This document shows, in pieces, positions 7,745 to 15,257 of a stretch of DNA of 64,000 bases. The position numbers and the translations under genes were made by a program. The DNA comes from an uncultured Agathobacter sp. (GTDB taxonomy: Bacteria > Bacillota > Clostridia > Lachnospirales > Lachnospiraceae). Within the stretch, counting starts at the first letter, position 1. The number at the start of each line of letters is the position of its first letter. The stretch lies in assembly GCA_934307695.1 (NCBI GenBank), contig CAKRCS010000001.1:384518-448517 (forward strand), read 5' to 3'. The notes under the pieces are model-generated. The model worked only from the letters and a program-made list of their open reading frames with translations, did no database searches and was not told the origin of the DNA.

Positions 7745-9400
7745 ATGGGGGAAAATAGACGGTTGGATTATAATAACGCAGAGGATGTTAAACAGCCTTT
7801 TCAATTATCATTAAACAAACTGGTATTTGGGATACGCAGCGCGATTGTTGCAGCGCTGCTGTTTATATCAAGTATGGCTAATGCCGCGAGTTGTCTCAAA
7901 CTGGCAGATATGATTGATTACATACAAGAAAAGGATATGAAGGCGCTGATCATTTCTTTAGTCTTTTTCGCAGGATTGCTTTTCGTTTCCGCAGTATGCA
8001 ATATAGTTGCATGGCGAATGATTTTTTCGCTACTGTATTATAAAACAATCACATTAAAGAATACTATTTTTAAAAGTGATATTTCAGATACGAAAGCTGC
8101 GGAAACGCGGATGGCAGACTACAATACGAATATTGATTTGGTGTATGACTCCATATATCTTGTGAGATGGAATATCTTAAATCTTGTTCTTACTGTAATA
8201 TGTACGATTGCAGCGATTGTCAGTATTGATCCGATTATTTTGCCGGTAGCGATTCTTTCCAGCTTACTTCCGTTTGCGGTTCCTTTCATAGGAAAGAAAA
8301 AAAGAGAAAAGGTTAGTGTGAATTTCTCTCAGCAGGTCAATGAATATCAGAATTATGTAATCGACAGGATGAGGGGAAAAAGAGTCTTTCAGCGATATCA
8401 GGTGACAACGGCCGTTTCATTGGATCACATCGAACGCAGCCGCCTATCGGAAAAGAGCCGCAAAGAGTACAGAGAAGTTAAAAATTTTACGCAGATTTTT
8501 AATTCTACAGTAGGTTCGGTCACTTTTCTGCCGGTTATCGGAGTTGGCGGGTATTTGGCATTTCTCGGAAGAATAGGAACCGGAAGTGTTATTGCCGTGA
8601 TCAATCTGATGAATTATCTGGTCGATCCGGTGGTAGCGATTGTCCAGTTAATCAACGCAATGCAACAGGCGAAGCCTATAGAAAAGAAACTTTTAAAAGA
8701 CCGGTGCGATCAAAAGGAAGCTTCAGGCTCATTGGAATTAATTCATTATCATTTAAGATTACAGGACATCAGTTTTTCTTATCCTGAATCCACCCGATCT
8801 GTTATTGATAATTTAAATTTCGAATTTGAGGAAAATAAAAAATATCTTATAACGGGAGAAAGCGGAGCGGGAAAATCTACTTTAGCAAAGCTGCTGATTA
8901 AGGATATTACAGTAAATAGCGGAGAAATTTTTCTGGAAAATGAACCATACCGGATGATTGACAGAAACCAGTTACTTAATGTGGTCCGATATGTTGAGCA
9001 GACCCCATACATTTTTGAAGGGACTCTCTTTGATAATATAGCTTTTTACCGGGATAATATAACCGAAGAAGACGTAAACAACGTAATAAGAAGATTTGGA
9101 TTAGAAAACATACCGACGGATAAGGTGCTTTCGGAGGAAACGCTTTCCGGAGGGGAAAAGCAGCGTATATCACTTGCAAGATCTGTGCTGGGAAATACAC
9201 CGATTATGATTTTTGACGAGCCTACAGCTGCACTTGATGCCGGTATGACATATGCGGTTATGAACGAATTGGTTCATATCCCATCAATGATTATTGTTAT
9301 CAGTCATGAGAACAGCCATAAAGTATTGGAACTGTTCAATGCTGTGTTGCCACTAGATGAAAGACGAGGGAGGAATGATTATGAAAAACAAAATTTCTGA
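7745..9400 (+). CDS. ABC exporter, fused permease and ATPase (RiPP-type export)
   Basis: 551 residues: an N-terminal membrane domain with about six hydrophobic segments (residues about 25-320) and a C-terminal nucleotide-binding domain. Walker A is GESGAGKST, the signature is LSGGEKQ and Walker B is IMIFDEPTAALD. There is no N-terminal C39 peptidase domain, so it would export without cleaving a leader. It opens an AT-rich cluster and overlaps the next small gene by 20 bp, which points to joint expression. The likely cargo is the peptide made from that gene, by analogy with other peptide exporters. The start has only a weak ribosome site; a TTG a few codons in is possible. Confidence 0.85.
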   Translation: MGENRRLDYNNAEDVKQPFQLSLNKLVFGIRSAIVAALLFISSMANAASCLKLADMIDYIQEKDMKALIISLVFFAGLLFVSAVCNIVAWRMIFSLLYYKTITLKNTIFKSDISDTKAAETRMADYNTNIDLVYDSIYLVRWNILNLVLTVICTIAAIVSIDPIILPVAILSSLLPFAVPFIGKKKREKVSVNFSQQVNEYQNYVIDRMRGKRVFQRYQVTTAVSLDHIERSRLSEKSRKEYREVKNFTQIFNSTVGSVTFLPVIGVGGYLAFLGRIGTGSVIAVINLMNYLVDPVVAIVQLINAMQQAKPIEKKLLKDRCDQKEASGSLELIHYHLRLQDISFSYPESTRSVIDNLNFEFEENKKYLITGESGAGKSTLAKLLIKDITVNSGEIFLENEPYRMIDRNQLLNVVRYVEQTPYIFEGTLFDNIAFYRDNITEEDVNNVIRRFGLENIPTDKVLSEETLSGGEKQRISLARSVLGNTPIMIFDEPTAALDAGMTYAVMNELVHIPSMIIVISHENSHKVLELFNAVLPLDERRGRNDYEKQNF

Positions 9401-9641
9401 TTTCTTTAGAGAGTATAAAATGGAAATCAACAGATGTGAGTCTGCACTTGAGGTGTATTCGCTGTTTACTGAAAAATATACTGAGTCTGGCTGTACGATG
9501 GATGAATTCTTTGATGAAATACGGGAATTGGACCAAGAAAGTGAGTTTCAGTTCTTGGACAATAGTGTAGTTGGAGCGGGGGTTAAGATTGGCAATATTT
9601 ATATTCAGTTGAAACAATGTGCGGAAGCAAGTAGAATTTGA
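9381..9641 (+). CDS. Small acidic peptide, candidate RiPP precursor
   Basis: 86 residues, not recognised as a known family. The N-terminal part is helical and acidic (residues about 1-55, with ALEVYSLFTEKY and MDEFFDEIRELDQE), loosely like a Nif11-type leader. The end is shorter, less charged and has Gly, Val, Ile, one Cys and aromatic residues (VVGAGVKIGNIYIQLKQC). A leader-then-core layout, with VVGAG as a possible leader boundary, fits a peptide precursor. The ATG at 9381 is favoured by GAGGGAGGA upstream. It lies between an exporter (20-bp overlap) and two radical SAM genes (TGATG overlap), the best argument for its role. It could instead be a small accessory or leader-binding protein. 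Confidence 0.6.
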   Translation: MKNKISDFFREYKMEINRCESALEVYSLFTEKYTESGCTMDEFFDEIRELDQESEFQFLDNSVVGAGVKIGNIYIQLKQCAEASRI

Positions 9642-10681
9642 TGGAAAAACTGGACATTTTATATGTTGCTGACATATGGCTTACGAAGGAAGTTGACAGT
9701 AACTATATTGGACATAGAATTTTAGACACTATCTGCAGAGAAAATGGTTTTTTGTCAGAGGTGTTTTCTCCACAGGATATTGCAAAGAATATCGATGACG
9801 GAGAATTATCACCTGAAGCGGCGATTGAACGGATTGCTGCAGATTTAATAAGTATTCATCCCAGAATATATTCTTTTTATTGTGTTTGTGATTCCTTTCC
9901 GCTTACATGTTTAGTTGCGAAGAAGGTTAAGAAAGCAAATGAAGATTCAATTATTGTTATGGCGGGACCGCAAGCATCAGCATTAAGAAATGAAATTGCG
10001 TATTCACTCCCCTATGTTGATTTTGTTGCATATTCTGAGGGGGAAAAGATGATTGTGGACTTCCTAAATGCTGTGATTTCAGGAAGTCCTCGTATAGAGG
10101 ACGTCAGCGGAATTACGTATAAGGATAACACAGGAAGTGTTGTCACACATGAACCGCCTCGGGTTCTTAATGAAAAAGAATTGGAGACGTCCATAAGGAT
10201 AGGAACAAAAAAACTTCATTCTGAGGATACGGAATTTAGCATAGAAGGTGGAAGAGGCTGTCCATTTAACTGTACTTTCTGTATTACTTCAAAATATTGG
10301 GGACGTCAGCATCGTCTGATTGCGCCTAGAACGTTGATTGATATTATTCTGGAACATGTTGGAGATGACTGCAAACTCCCGATTAATATTGTTCATGACC
10401 ATTTTACGGCGAATAGAACATTTATAACAGATTTTTCTAATGAATTAATAGCCCATGGGAATCCGATTAAATGGTCGTGTTCTTCAAGGATTGATTCTCT
10501 TGATAGGGCACTTATAGATTTACTTCAAAAGTCAAACTGCGTGTCCATTTATTTTGGAATAGAGACTGGTTCTGCAGTATTGCAAAAGAAAATTAATAAG
10601 AATTTGGATATTTCTGGGCTTATTGATACAATTCAGTATCTTTCTGAAAAAAAATTGAAACAACCACGTCATTTATTATAG
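9641..10681 (+). CDS. B12-binding radical SAM enzyme, 5' part (interrupted by frameshift)
   Basis: 346 residues in this frame. An N-terminal Rossmann-like cobalamin-binding region (residues about 1-150, with VMAGPQASA) leads to a radical SAM core with EGGRGCPFNCTFC (C207, C211, C214 bind the 4Fe-4S cluster). Such enzymes methylate or rearrange unactivated carbons, and several act on peptides. The normal barrel is cut short: after an A8 run at 10647-10654 the frame ends in KQPRHLL and a TAG. Reading on in the -1 frame restores the missing barrel end SFIIGFPEET. The start overlaps the peptide gene stop (TGATG), suggesting translational coupling. The gene is either decoded by slippage, broken, or affected by a base-calling error. 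Confidence 0.85.
   Translation: MEKLDILYVADIWLTKEVDSNYIGHRILDTICRENGFLSEVFSPQDIAKNIDDGELSPEAAIERIAADLISIHPRIYSFYCVCDSFPLTCLVAKKVKKANEDSIIVMAGPQASALRNEIAYSLPYVDFVAYSEGEKMIVDFLNAVISGSPRIEDVSGITYKDNTGSVVTHEPPRVLNEKELETSIRIGTKKLHSEDTEFSIEGGRGCPFNCTFCITSKYWGRQHRLIAPRTLIDIILEHVGDDCKLPINIVHDHFTANRTFITDFSNELIAHGNPIKWSCSSRIDSLDRALIDLLQKSNCVSIYFGIETGSAVLQKKINKNLDISGLIDTIQYLSEKKLKQPRHLL
10646..10654 (+). promoter_or_regulatory. Slippery site GAAAAAAAA, candidate -1 frameshift
   Basis: The zero-frame codons are GAA AAA AAA TTG, so the bases form A-AAA-AAA in the right phase for a -1 tandem slip. Slippage leads to ATT GAA ACA and the -1 frame, which encodes the rest of the enzyme. An 8-A run could also cause transcriptional slippage. 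A small hairpin (GTTTCC-TGA-GGAGAC) begins about 28 nt downstream, further than is usual for a stimulatory stem. Confidence 0.55.
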
Positions 10682-11472
10682 GGTTTCCTGAGGAGACATT
10701 AACAGATTTTAAGGAAACAATGCATTTGATTCAGAAATTGTGGTTTGTCAGAAATAATTATATCCAGTTGCATATGCTGGAGTTTTACCCTAAAACGCAG
10801 GAAACGGATAGAAATATACAAACTCTCTTTTTTGACAGAAAATCGACGTTGTACCTCGGAAATAAACGGTCACAATTATGCGAAGAATCCATTCAGCTTA
10901 TTGAGTCAAGTGAAGAACTTTTTTCATCTTACTACAATATGTTCACAGACATAAGAAAACGCTATGGAAGTATGCCTTTGTTCTTTGAGATAATTTCCAA
11001 TGCACGTATGTTTTACAGATCTTCATTGGAATTGTTGTTTCGAAAGAGAAACATTATTGAGGTATATGAGCAGAATAAAGCACTAATAGAAAATGAAGTG
11101 ATGGCTGAAATAAGAGGATTTGATGATGCATATCTCAGGTATAAGGAGGTTGATATTGCAAAGAGGGTACTGATGCAATGTTGCAAAAACGATTTCGAAT
11201 TAAAGTGTTTTGTATACATCGAATCATTGATGCGTATGCTTGCATTACAGGAGAAAATATTTATTGTAATAAATCCGAAATTTGATCTATTGCAGATGAG
11301 AAGGCTGAGTATGTATTTCCCAACTGAGAAAGAGTATATTTTGCATTCATACAATCATAAATGTCACATTATTACGGTTGATGAAAAAAGCAGGTTAGAT
11401 AGTTTGAGAATTGTTTTGATAAAGAATGGCTTTTACGAAATGAGCGAGGAGAATCTTAAGCGTGAATTATAA
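10654..11472 (+). CDS. B12 radical SAM enzyme, 3' part in -1 frame, with unassigned C-terminal domain
   Basis: 272 codons following the slip site. They begin with the last part of the radical SAM barrel (SFIIGFPEETLTDFKETM and a strand reading IQLHMLEFYPKTQ), which the first frame lacks. The remaining ~220 residues are mostly helical and charged and match no family I recognise; they may bind the substrate peptide. Joined to the first part this gives about 610 residues. On its own this piece could start only at ATG 10720, would lack the cluster cysteines and would be inactive. It overlaps the next gene by 11 bp. Confidence 0.75.
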   Translation: METTTSFIIGFPEETLTDFKETMHLIQKLWFVRNNYIQLHMLEFYPKTQETDRNIQTLFFDRKSTLYLGNKRSQLCEESIQLIESSEELFSSYYNMFTDIRKRYGSMPLFFEIISNARMFYRSSLELLFRKRNIIEVYEQNKALIENEVMAEIRGFDDAYLRYKEVDIAKRVLMQCCKNDFELKCFVYIESLMRMLALQEKIFIVINPKFDLLQMRRLSMYFPTEKEYILHSYNHKCHIITVDEKSRLDSLRIVLIKNGFYEMSEENLKREL

Positions 11473-12421
11473 TTCTTTAGCAATTGAAATTACACGGAAA
11501 TGCTCTTTGAATTGCGCACATTGTTGCTATTCTGGCGGAATCAACACGAAAGCGGATATTGATATAGAAAAATTTTCTTCGTTTGTATCTGGGCTGACGG
11601 ATGATAAAAACATCATGGCCATTTCATTAACGGGTGGAGAACCTTTTTATTGTTTCAATTTATTGAAAGCGTGTGTAGAGGTGGCTCATAATAACAAGTT
11701 TCAGGTTGGTGTAGTAACTAGCGGCGTCTGGGCATCCAGCTATAAGCATACAATTGAACGCATTCAGGAGCTTAAAAATTGCGGTCTCAATATGATTACA
11801 GTCAGTTTGGACGAATACCATCTGAAATATGTAAAAAAAGACTGTATTCTAAATTTGGCAAAAGCTGCCAGAATCTGTAAGGTCGAGATATCTATTCAGG
11901 TTGCCGTTTTAAATAATAGCGAACTCGGTTGTATTTTCAACGGACTTCAGCAGATTCTGCCATATATTCATGTTGAGTTTATAAAAACATATCCGGTAGG
12001 AAATGCTGTTAATATTAACAAAGAATATTTTATTACGGATGTTTCAGTAAGCAATGCATTTTGCGAAAAAGGAAGCTCCTATTTTGTCTCCTCTGAATTT
12101 GAATTATTTCCGTGTTGTTCCCCATTGGCGCATACATGCTGCTTTAATTTGGGAATAGTTAGTGAAAAAAAAGGTCTGGAAATTCGGAATTTACTTGAAA
12201 GAAATAAAACATTAGCAGTAATCAGACATTTTGGTTTTGCACCCTATCAGGATGTACTGGAAGAAGCATTTTTAAAAGGAACACGTGTGGTATCAGCCTG
12301 TGAGCTATGCAGTTATTTGTTTTCAGAAAAAAATTATATAAAAACGTTAATACAAACCAATCTATTTATAGAGAACTATGTTTGTAATGAACATTTAGAT
12401 TTGTATAGTAGGATTTTATAA
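11462..12421 (+). CDS. Radical SAM peptide-modifying enzyme
   Basis: 319 residues. The cluster motif CSLNCAHC (C14, C18, C21) and the LTGGEPF motif define a radical SAM core. A late Cys-rich stretch (FPCCSPLAHTCCF near residue 217 and SACELC near 280) could bind an auxiliary iron-sulfur cluster, as in SPASM/twitch peptide maturases and YydG-like epimerases. GTG start with GAGGAGA nine bases upstream, overlapping the end of the preceding frame. Its likely substrate is the 86-residue peptide of the same cluster. The exact chemistry (epimerisation, thioether or other crosslink) cannot be read from the sequence. It closes the island; no clear terminator follows. Confidence 0.85.
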   Translation: MNYNSLAIEITRKCSLNCAHCCYSGGINTKADIDIEKFSSFVSGLTDDKNIMAISLTGGEPFYCFNLLKACVEVAHNNKFQVGVVTSGVWASSYKHTIERIQELKNCGLNMITVSLDEYHLKYVKKDCILNLAKAARICKVEISIQVAVLNNSELGCIFNGLQQILPYIHVEFIKTYPVGNAVNINKEYFITDVSVSNAFCEKGSSYFVSSEFELFPCCSPLAHTCCFNLGIVSEKKGLEIRNLLERNKTLAVIRHFGFAPYQDVLEEAFLKGTRVVSACELCSYLFSEKNYIKTLIQTNLFIENYVCNEHLDLYSRIL

Positions 12422-12638
12422 TATGCTAAGGACAATAGAGACTGGAAGTTTACGAAATGCCTAGAGACTATATGAATTCGAAGCACAAGACTTTATCCTA
12501 GCCAAAATACATTTCGTTTCCCGGAAAAGATTATAATGAATCTATATTTGTATAGGTAGTCTGTAATATAGGGAAGCGATTGCAAGATGAGCAGCAGTAT
12601 GGTACACTTAGAAAAAATAAGTTGTCCTGCGCTGATTT

Positions 12639-12668
12639 GAGCGGAGATGAATCATCTCTGCTCATTTT
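12639..12668 (+). terminator. Terminator-like hairpin in the leader of the purine permease gene
   Basis: GAGCGGAGATG pairs with CATCTCTGCTC (11 bp with one G-T pair, loop AAT), then ATTTT. It sits about 35 bp before the permease start, so it could be an attenuator. No purine riboswitch core was found upstream, so it might also simply end transcription from the radical SAM island. Confidence 0.5.
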
Positions 12669-12702
12669 GCGTGTGGATGAAATCATAGGAGGAGTCAACA
12701 AT

Positions 12703-14070
12703 ATGTTGGAGAAAATGTTTAAGCTGCGTGAAAATCACACGACAGTAAAGACCGAGATTCTGGCAGGTATTACCACGTTTATGACGATGGCGTATATTCT
12801 TGCCGTGAATCCGAATGTTTTAAGTGCGTCCGGTATGGACAGAGGCGCTGTGTTTACCGCAACGGTACTGGCATCCTTTTTAGGAACAGCCTGCATGGCA
12901 CTGTTTGCAAACTATCCGTTTGCGCTGGCACCGGGAATGGGACTGAATGCGTATTTTGCATACACGGTCGTAATCGGTATGGGTTATCCGTGGCAGGCAG
13001 CGCTGGCAGCTGTTTTTGTAGAAGGTGTGATCTTTATCCTGCTTTCTTTGTTTAACATCCGCGAGGCAATCTTTAATTCTATTCCATCAAACTTAAAGAA
13101 AGCGGTATCTGTCGGTATCGGATTTTTCATCGCGTTTATCGGACTTCAGAATGCAAAGATCGTAGTCGGTGGTGCTACACTGGTTGAACTGTTCTCACTG
13201 GATGCAGTGGAGGGCGCTACCATGAAGGATGCCGGTATCTGTGTGATCCTTGCGATCATCGGTGTATTTTTAACCGGTATTCTTGTCATCAAGAATGTAA
13301 AGGGAAATATTCTCTGGGGAATTTTAGGAACCTGGATTCTTGGTATCATCTGCCAGTTCACCGGACTTTACGTGCCGAATCCGGAGATCGGATATTACAG
13401 TCTCCTTCCGGATTTTTCTTCCGGATTATCTGTGCCGAGCATTGCTCCGATCTTTATGAAGATGAATTTTACAGCGATTCCGATTGCTGAATTTGTTGTG
13501 ATCGTGTTTGCATTTTTATTTGTGGATATGTTTGATACACTTGGAACCCTGATCGGTGTTGCGACCAAGGCGGGAATGCTCGACGAGGAAGGCAAGCTTC
13601 CGAACATCAAGGGCGCTTTGATGGCAGATGCGGTTGCTACAACTGCCGGTGCTGCACTTGGTACTTCCACAACCACAACGTTTGTAGAGAGTGCATCCGG
13701 TGTCAGCGAGGGTGGTAGAACCGGACTTACTTCCATCACAACCGCGATCCTGTTTTTGCTTGCGCTGCTGCTTTCCCCGATCTTCCTTGCCATTCCGTCA
13801 TTTGCAACGGCTCCGGCTCTGATCATCGTAGGATTCTACATGGTAAATCAGGTCGGCTTGATCGATTTCTCTGATTATAGCGAGGGAATCCCGGCATTTA
13901 TCTGCATCGGTGCAATGCCATTCTTTTATAGTATCTCAGAGGGTATCTCCATGGGAGTTATCTCTTATGTTGTATTAAACCTCGTAACCGGAAAGGCAAA
14001 GAAAAAGAAGATCAGTCCGGTTATGTATATACTCGCGGTGCTGTTCCTGGCGAAGTATTTCCTGCTGTAG
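12703..14070 (+). CDS. NCS2-family purine permease (AzgA/hypoxanthine-guanine type)
   Basis: 455 residues, polytopic membrane protein with 12-14 hydrophobic segments. Family marks: TEILAGITTFMTMAYILAVNP near the N terminus, ALAPGMGLNAYFAYT, FVDMFDTLGTLIGVA and GTSTTTTFVESASGVSEGGRTG. These match the AzgA-like branch of nucleobase:cation symporters, which import adenine, guanine or hypoxanthine. ATG 12703 is chosen for the AGGAGGAG site; the frame is open further upstream but with no conserved sequence. The gene lies between the radical SAM island and a repeat array that starts at its stop codon. Confidence 0.92.
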   Translation: MLEKMFKLRENHTTVKTEILAGITTFMTMAYILAVNPNVLSASGMDRGAVFTATVLASFLGTACMALFANYPFALAPGMGLNAYFAYTVVIGMGYPWQAALAAVFVEGVIFILLSLFNIREAIFNSIPSNLKKAVSVGIGFFIAFIGLQNAKIVVGGATLVELFSLDAVEGATMKDAGICVILAIIGVFLTGILVIKNVKGNILWGILGTWILGIICQFTGLYVPNPEIGYYSLLPDFSSGLSVPSIAPIFMKMNFTAIPIAEFVVIVFAFLFVDMFDTLGTLIGVATKAGMLDEEGKLPNIKGALMADAVATTAGAALGTSTTTTFVESASGVSEGGRTGLTSITTAILFLLALLLSPIFLAIPSFATAPALIIVGFYMVNQVGLIDFSDYSEGIPAFICIGAMPFFYSISEGISMGVISYVVLNLVTGKAKKKKISPVMYILAVLFLAKYFLL

Positions 14071-14187
14071 GGACGTTCCTTTTGACACGGGGAGCGCCCA
14101 TTGACACGGGGAGCGCCCATTGACACGGGGAGCGCCCATTGACACGGGGATCGCCCATTGACATAGGGAGCGCTCATTGACACATAG
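14070..14187 (+). repeat. REP-like array 1, tandem 19-bp units
   Basis: A GGGACGTTCCTT head abuts the permease stop codon and is followed by five adjoining 19-bp units, TTGACACGGGGAGCGCCCA or close variants, and a partial sixth. There are no spacers, so this is not a CRISPR. The same head and units recur at 15067, 16698 and (inverted) 17718. Confidence 0.85.
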
Positions 14188-14236
14188 AAAAGTCCGTCAC
14201 AATGGTAATCGGGCGGCAGAATGCAGGGAGAGAATG

Positions 14237-15067
14237 ATGCAACCGGAGCAGACACAGAAAGTAGAAGGCAACTTAGTTGTAACGATTACAGAATATGACG
14301 ATCCGAGGCTGGATATTTTTACCAGACTGTCGGAGGTACAGCTTCTGCGGTACCGGGAACCGGATTTAGGGATTTTTCTGGCGGAAAGCCCGAAGGTAAT
14401 CGAGCGGGCGATGGATGCAGGGTATGAGCCAGTTGCTTTTCTTGCTGAAAAATCTGCCTTTCGAGAGGATGAACAGAGGCTGTGTGCGCGCTTCCCCGAA
14501 ATCCCGGTCTATGTGGCAGAAAACGAGGTCTTTGAACGGATGCGCGGATTTCAGCTTACGAGAGGAATGCTATGTGCGATGAACCGCAAGCGTCTGCCGT
14601 CTGTTGCAGAAGTATGTGCAAAGGCGCGGCGCATCGCGGTGCTTTGGGACGTTGTCAATCCGACCAATGTGGGGGCGATCATCCGTTCCGCTGCGGCACT
14701 CGGCATGGATGGTGTGATATGTACCACAGACGGAAGTGATCCGCTCTACCGGCGCGCGATCCGTGTCAGCATGGGAACCGTTTTTCAGATCCCATGGACA
14801 ATCGTGGATGAAAACGGTATACAGGAGCTGAAAGAGCTTGGCTTTTGTACGGTCGCGATGGCATTACGGGATGATTCGGTAAGCCTTGGTGATCCGGTAT
14901 TTGCGGAAAAAGAGCGGTTGGCTGTCGTGCTCGGAACGGAGGGGGATGGTCTGCCACGGGACGTTATCGACCAGTGTGATTACACCGTCCGTATCCCGAT
15001 GAAGCACGGCGTAGACTCTCTCAACGTGGCGGCAGCGAGCGCAGTCGCCTTCTGGGAATTGCAGTAG
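14237..15067 (+). CDS. TrmH/SpoU-family RNA 2'-O-ribose methyltransferase
   Basis: 276 residues. The SPOUT motifs are clear: NPTNVGAIIRSAAALGMDGVI (motif 1 with the catalytic Asn/Arg), LAVVLGTEGDGLP (motif 2) and IPMKHGVDSLNVAAASAVAF (motif 3), forming the trefoil knot that binds SAM. The N-terminal ~100 residues resemble the substrate-binding part of 23S rRNA methylases. It methylates a ribose in rRNA or tRNA; the target site is not deducible. ATG 14237 (or 14234) follows AGGGAGAG. Repeat arrays lie on both sides, the second beginning at the stop codon. Confidence 0.88.
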   Translation: MQPEQTQKVEGNLVVTITEYDDPRLDIFTRLSEVQLLRYREPDLGIFLAESPKVIERAMDAGYEPVAFLAEKSAFREDEQRLCARFPEIPVYVAENEVFERMRGFQLTRGMLCAMNRKRLPSVAEVCAKARRIAVLWDVVNPTNVGAIIRSAAALGMDGVICTTDGSDPLYRRAIRVSMGTVFQIPWTIVDENGIQELKELGFCTVAMALRDDSVSLGDPVFAEKERLAVVLGTEGDGLPRDVIDQCDYTVRIPMKHGVDSLNVAAASAVAFWELQ

Positions 15068-15146
15068 GGACGTTCCTTTTGACACGGGGAGCGCCCATTG
15101 GCACACAGAGTGCTTAATGGCATGGTGAGCGCGCCCAATGGCACAA
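15067..15146 (+). repeat. REP-like array 2
   Basis: Starts with GGGACGTTCCTT at the stop codon of the methyltransferase gene. One good TTGACACGGGGAGCGCCCA unit and two diverged units follow. Same orientation as array 1. Confidence 0.8.
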
Positions 15147-15192
15147 TATTGTCCATATATTTAATTGCTAGGAAATTACATAATGAAAGAAA

Positions 15193-15237
15193 AGAAAGCC
15201 AGTCCGGCAGTGAACAATACCGGGCTGGCTTTTTTGC
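15193..15237. terminator. Bidirectional terminator between methyltransferase and MATE genes
   Basis: AAGCCAGTCCGG pairs with CCGGGCTGGCTT (12 bp, one G-T) around a 12-nt loop, with T-rich flanks on both strands. It can end both convergent transcripts. Confidence 0.85.
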
Positions 15238-15257
15238 GGAATAATCGAAATATGTAA

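Noticed and set aside
12423..12500. Tiny frames after the second radical SAM gene as extra precursor peptides
   Set aside because: They are 13-14 codons long and lack a ribosome site or core-like sequence.
12422..12638. Purine (guanine) riboswitch before the permease
   Set aside because: The expected core blocks of the aptamer are not present; only the later hairpin is.
14082..14187. Short tandem repeats that might be a CRISPR array
   Set aside because: The 19-bp units adjoin directly with no spacers, and no cas genes are nearby. They match the RAYT-associated arrays.
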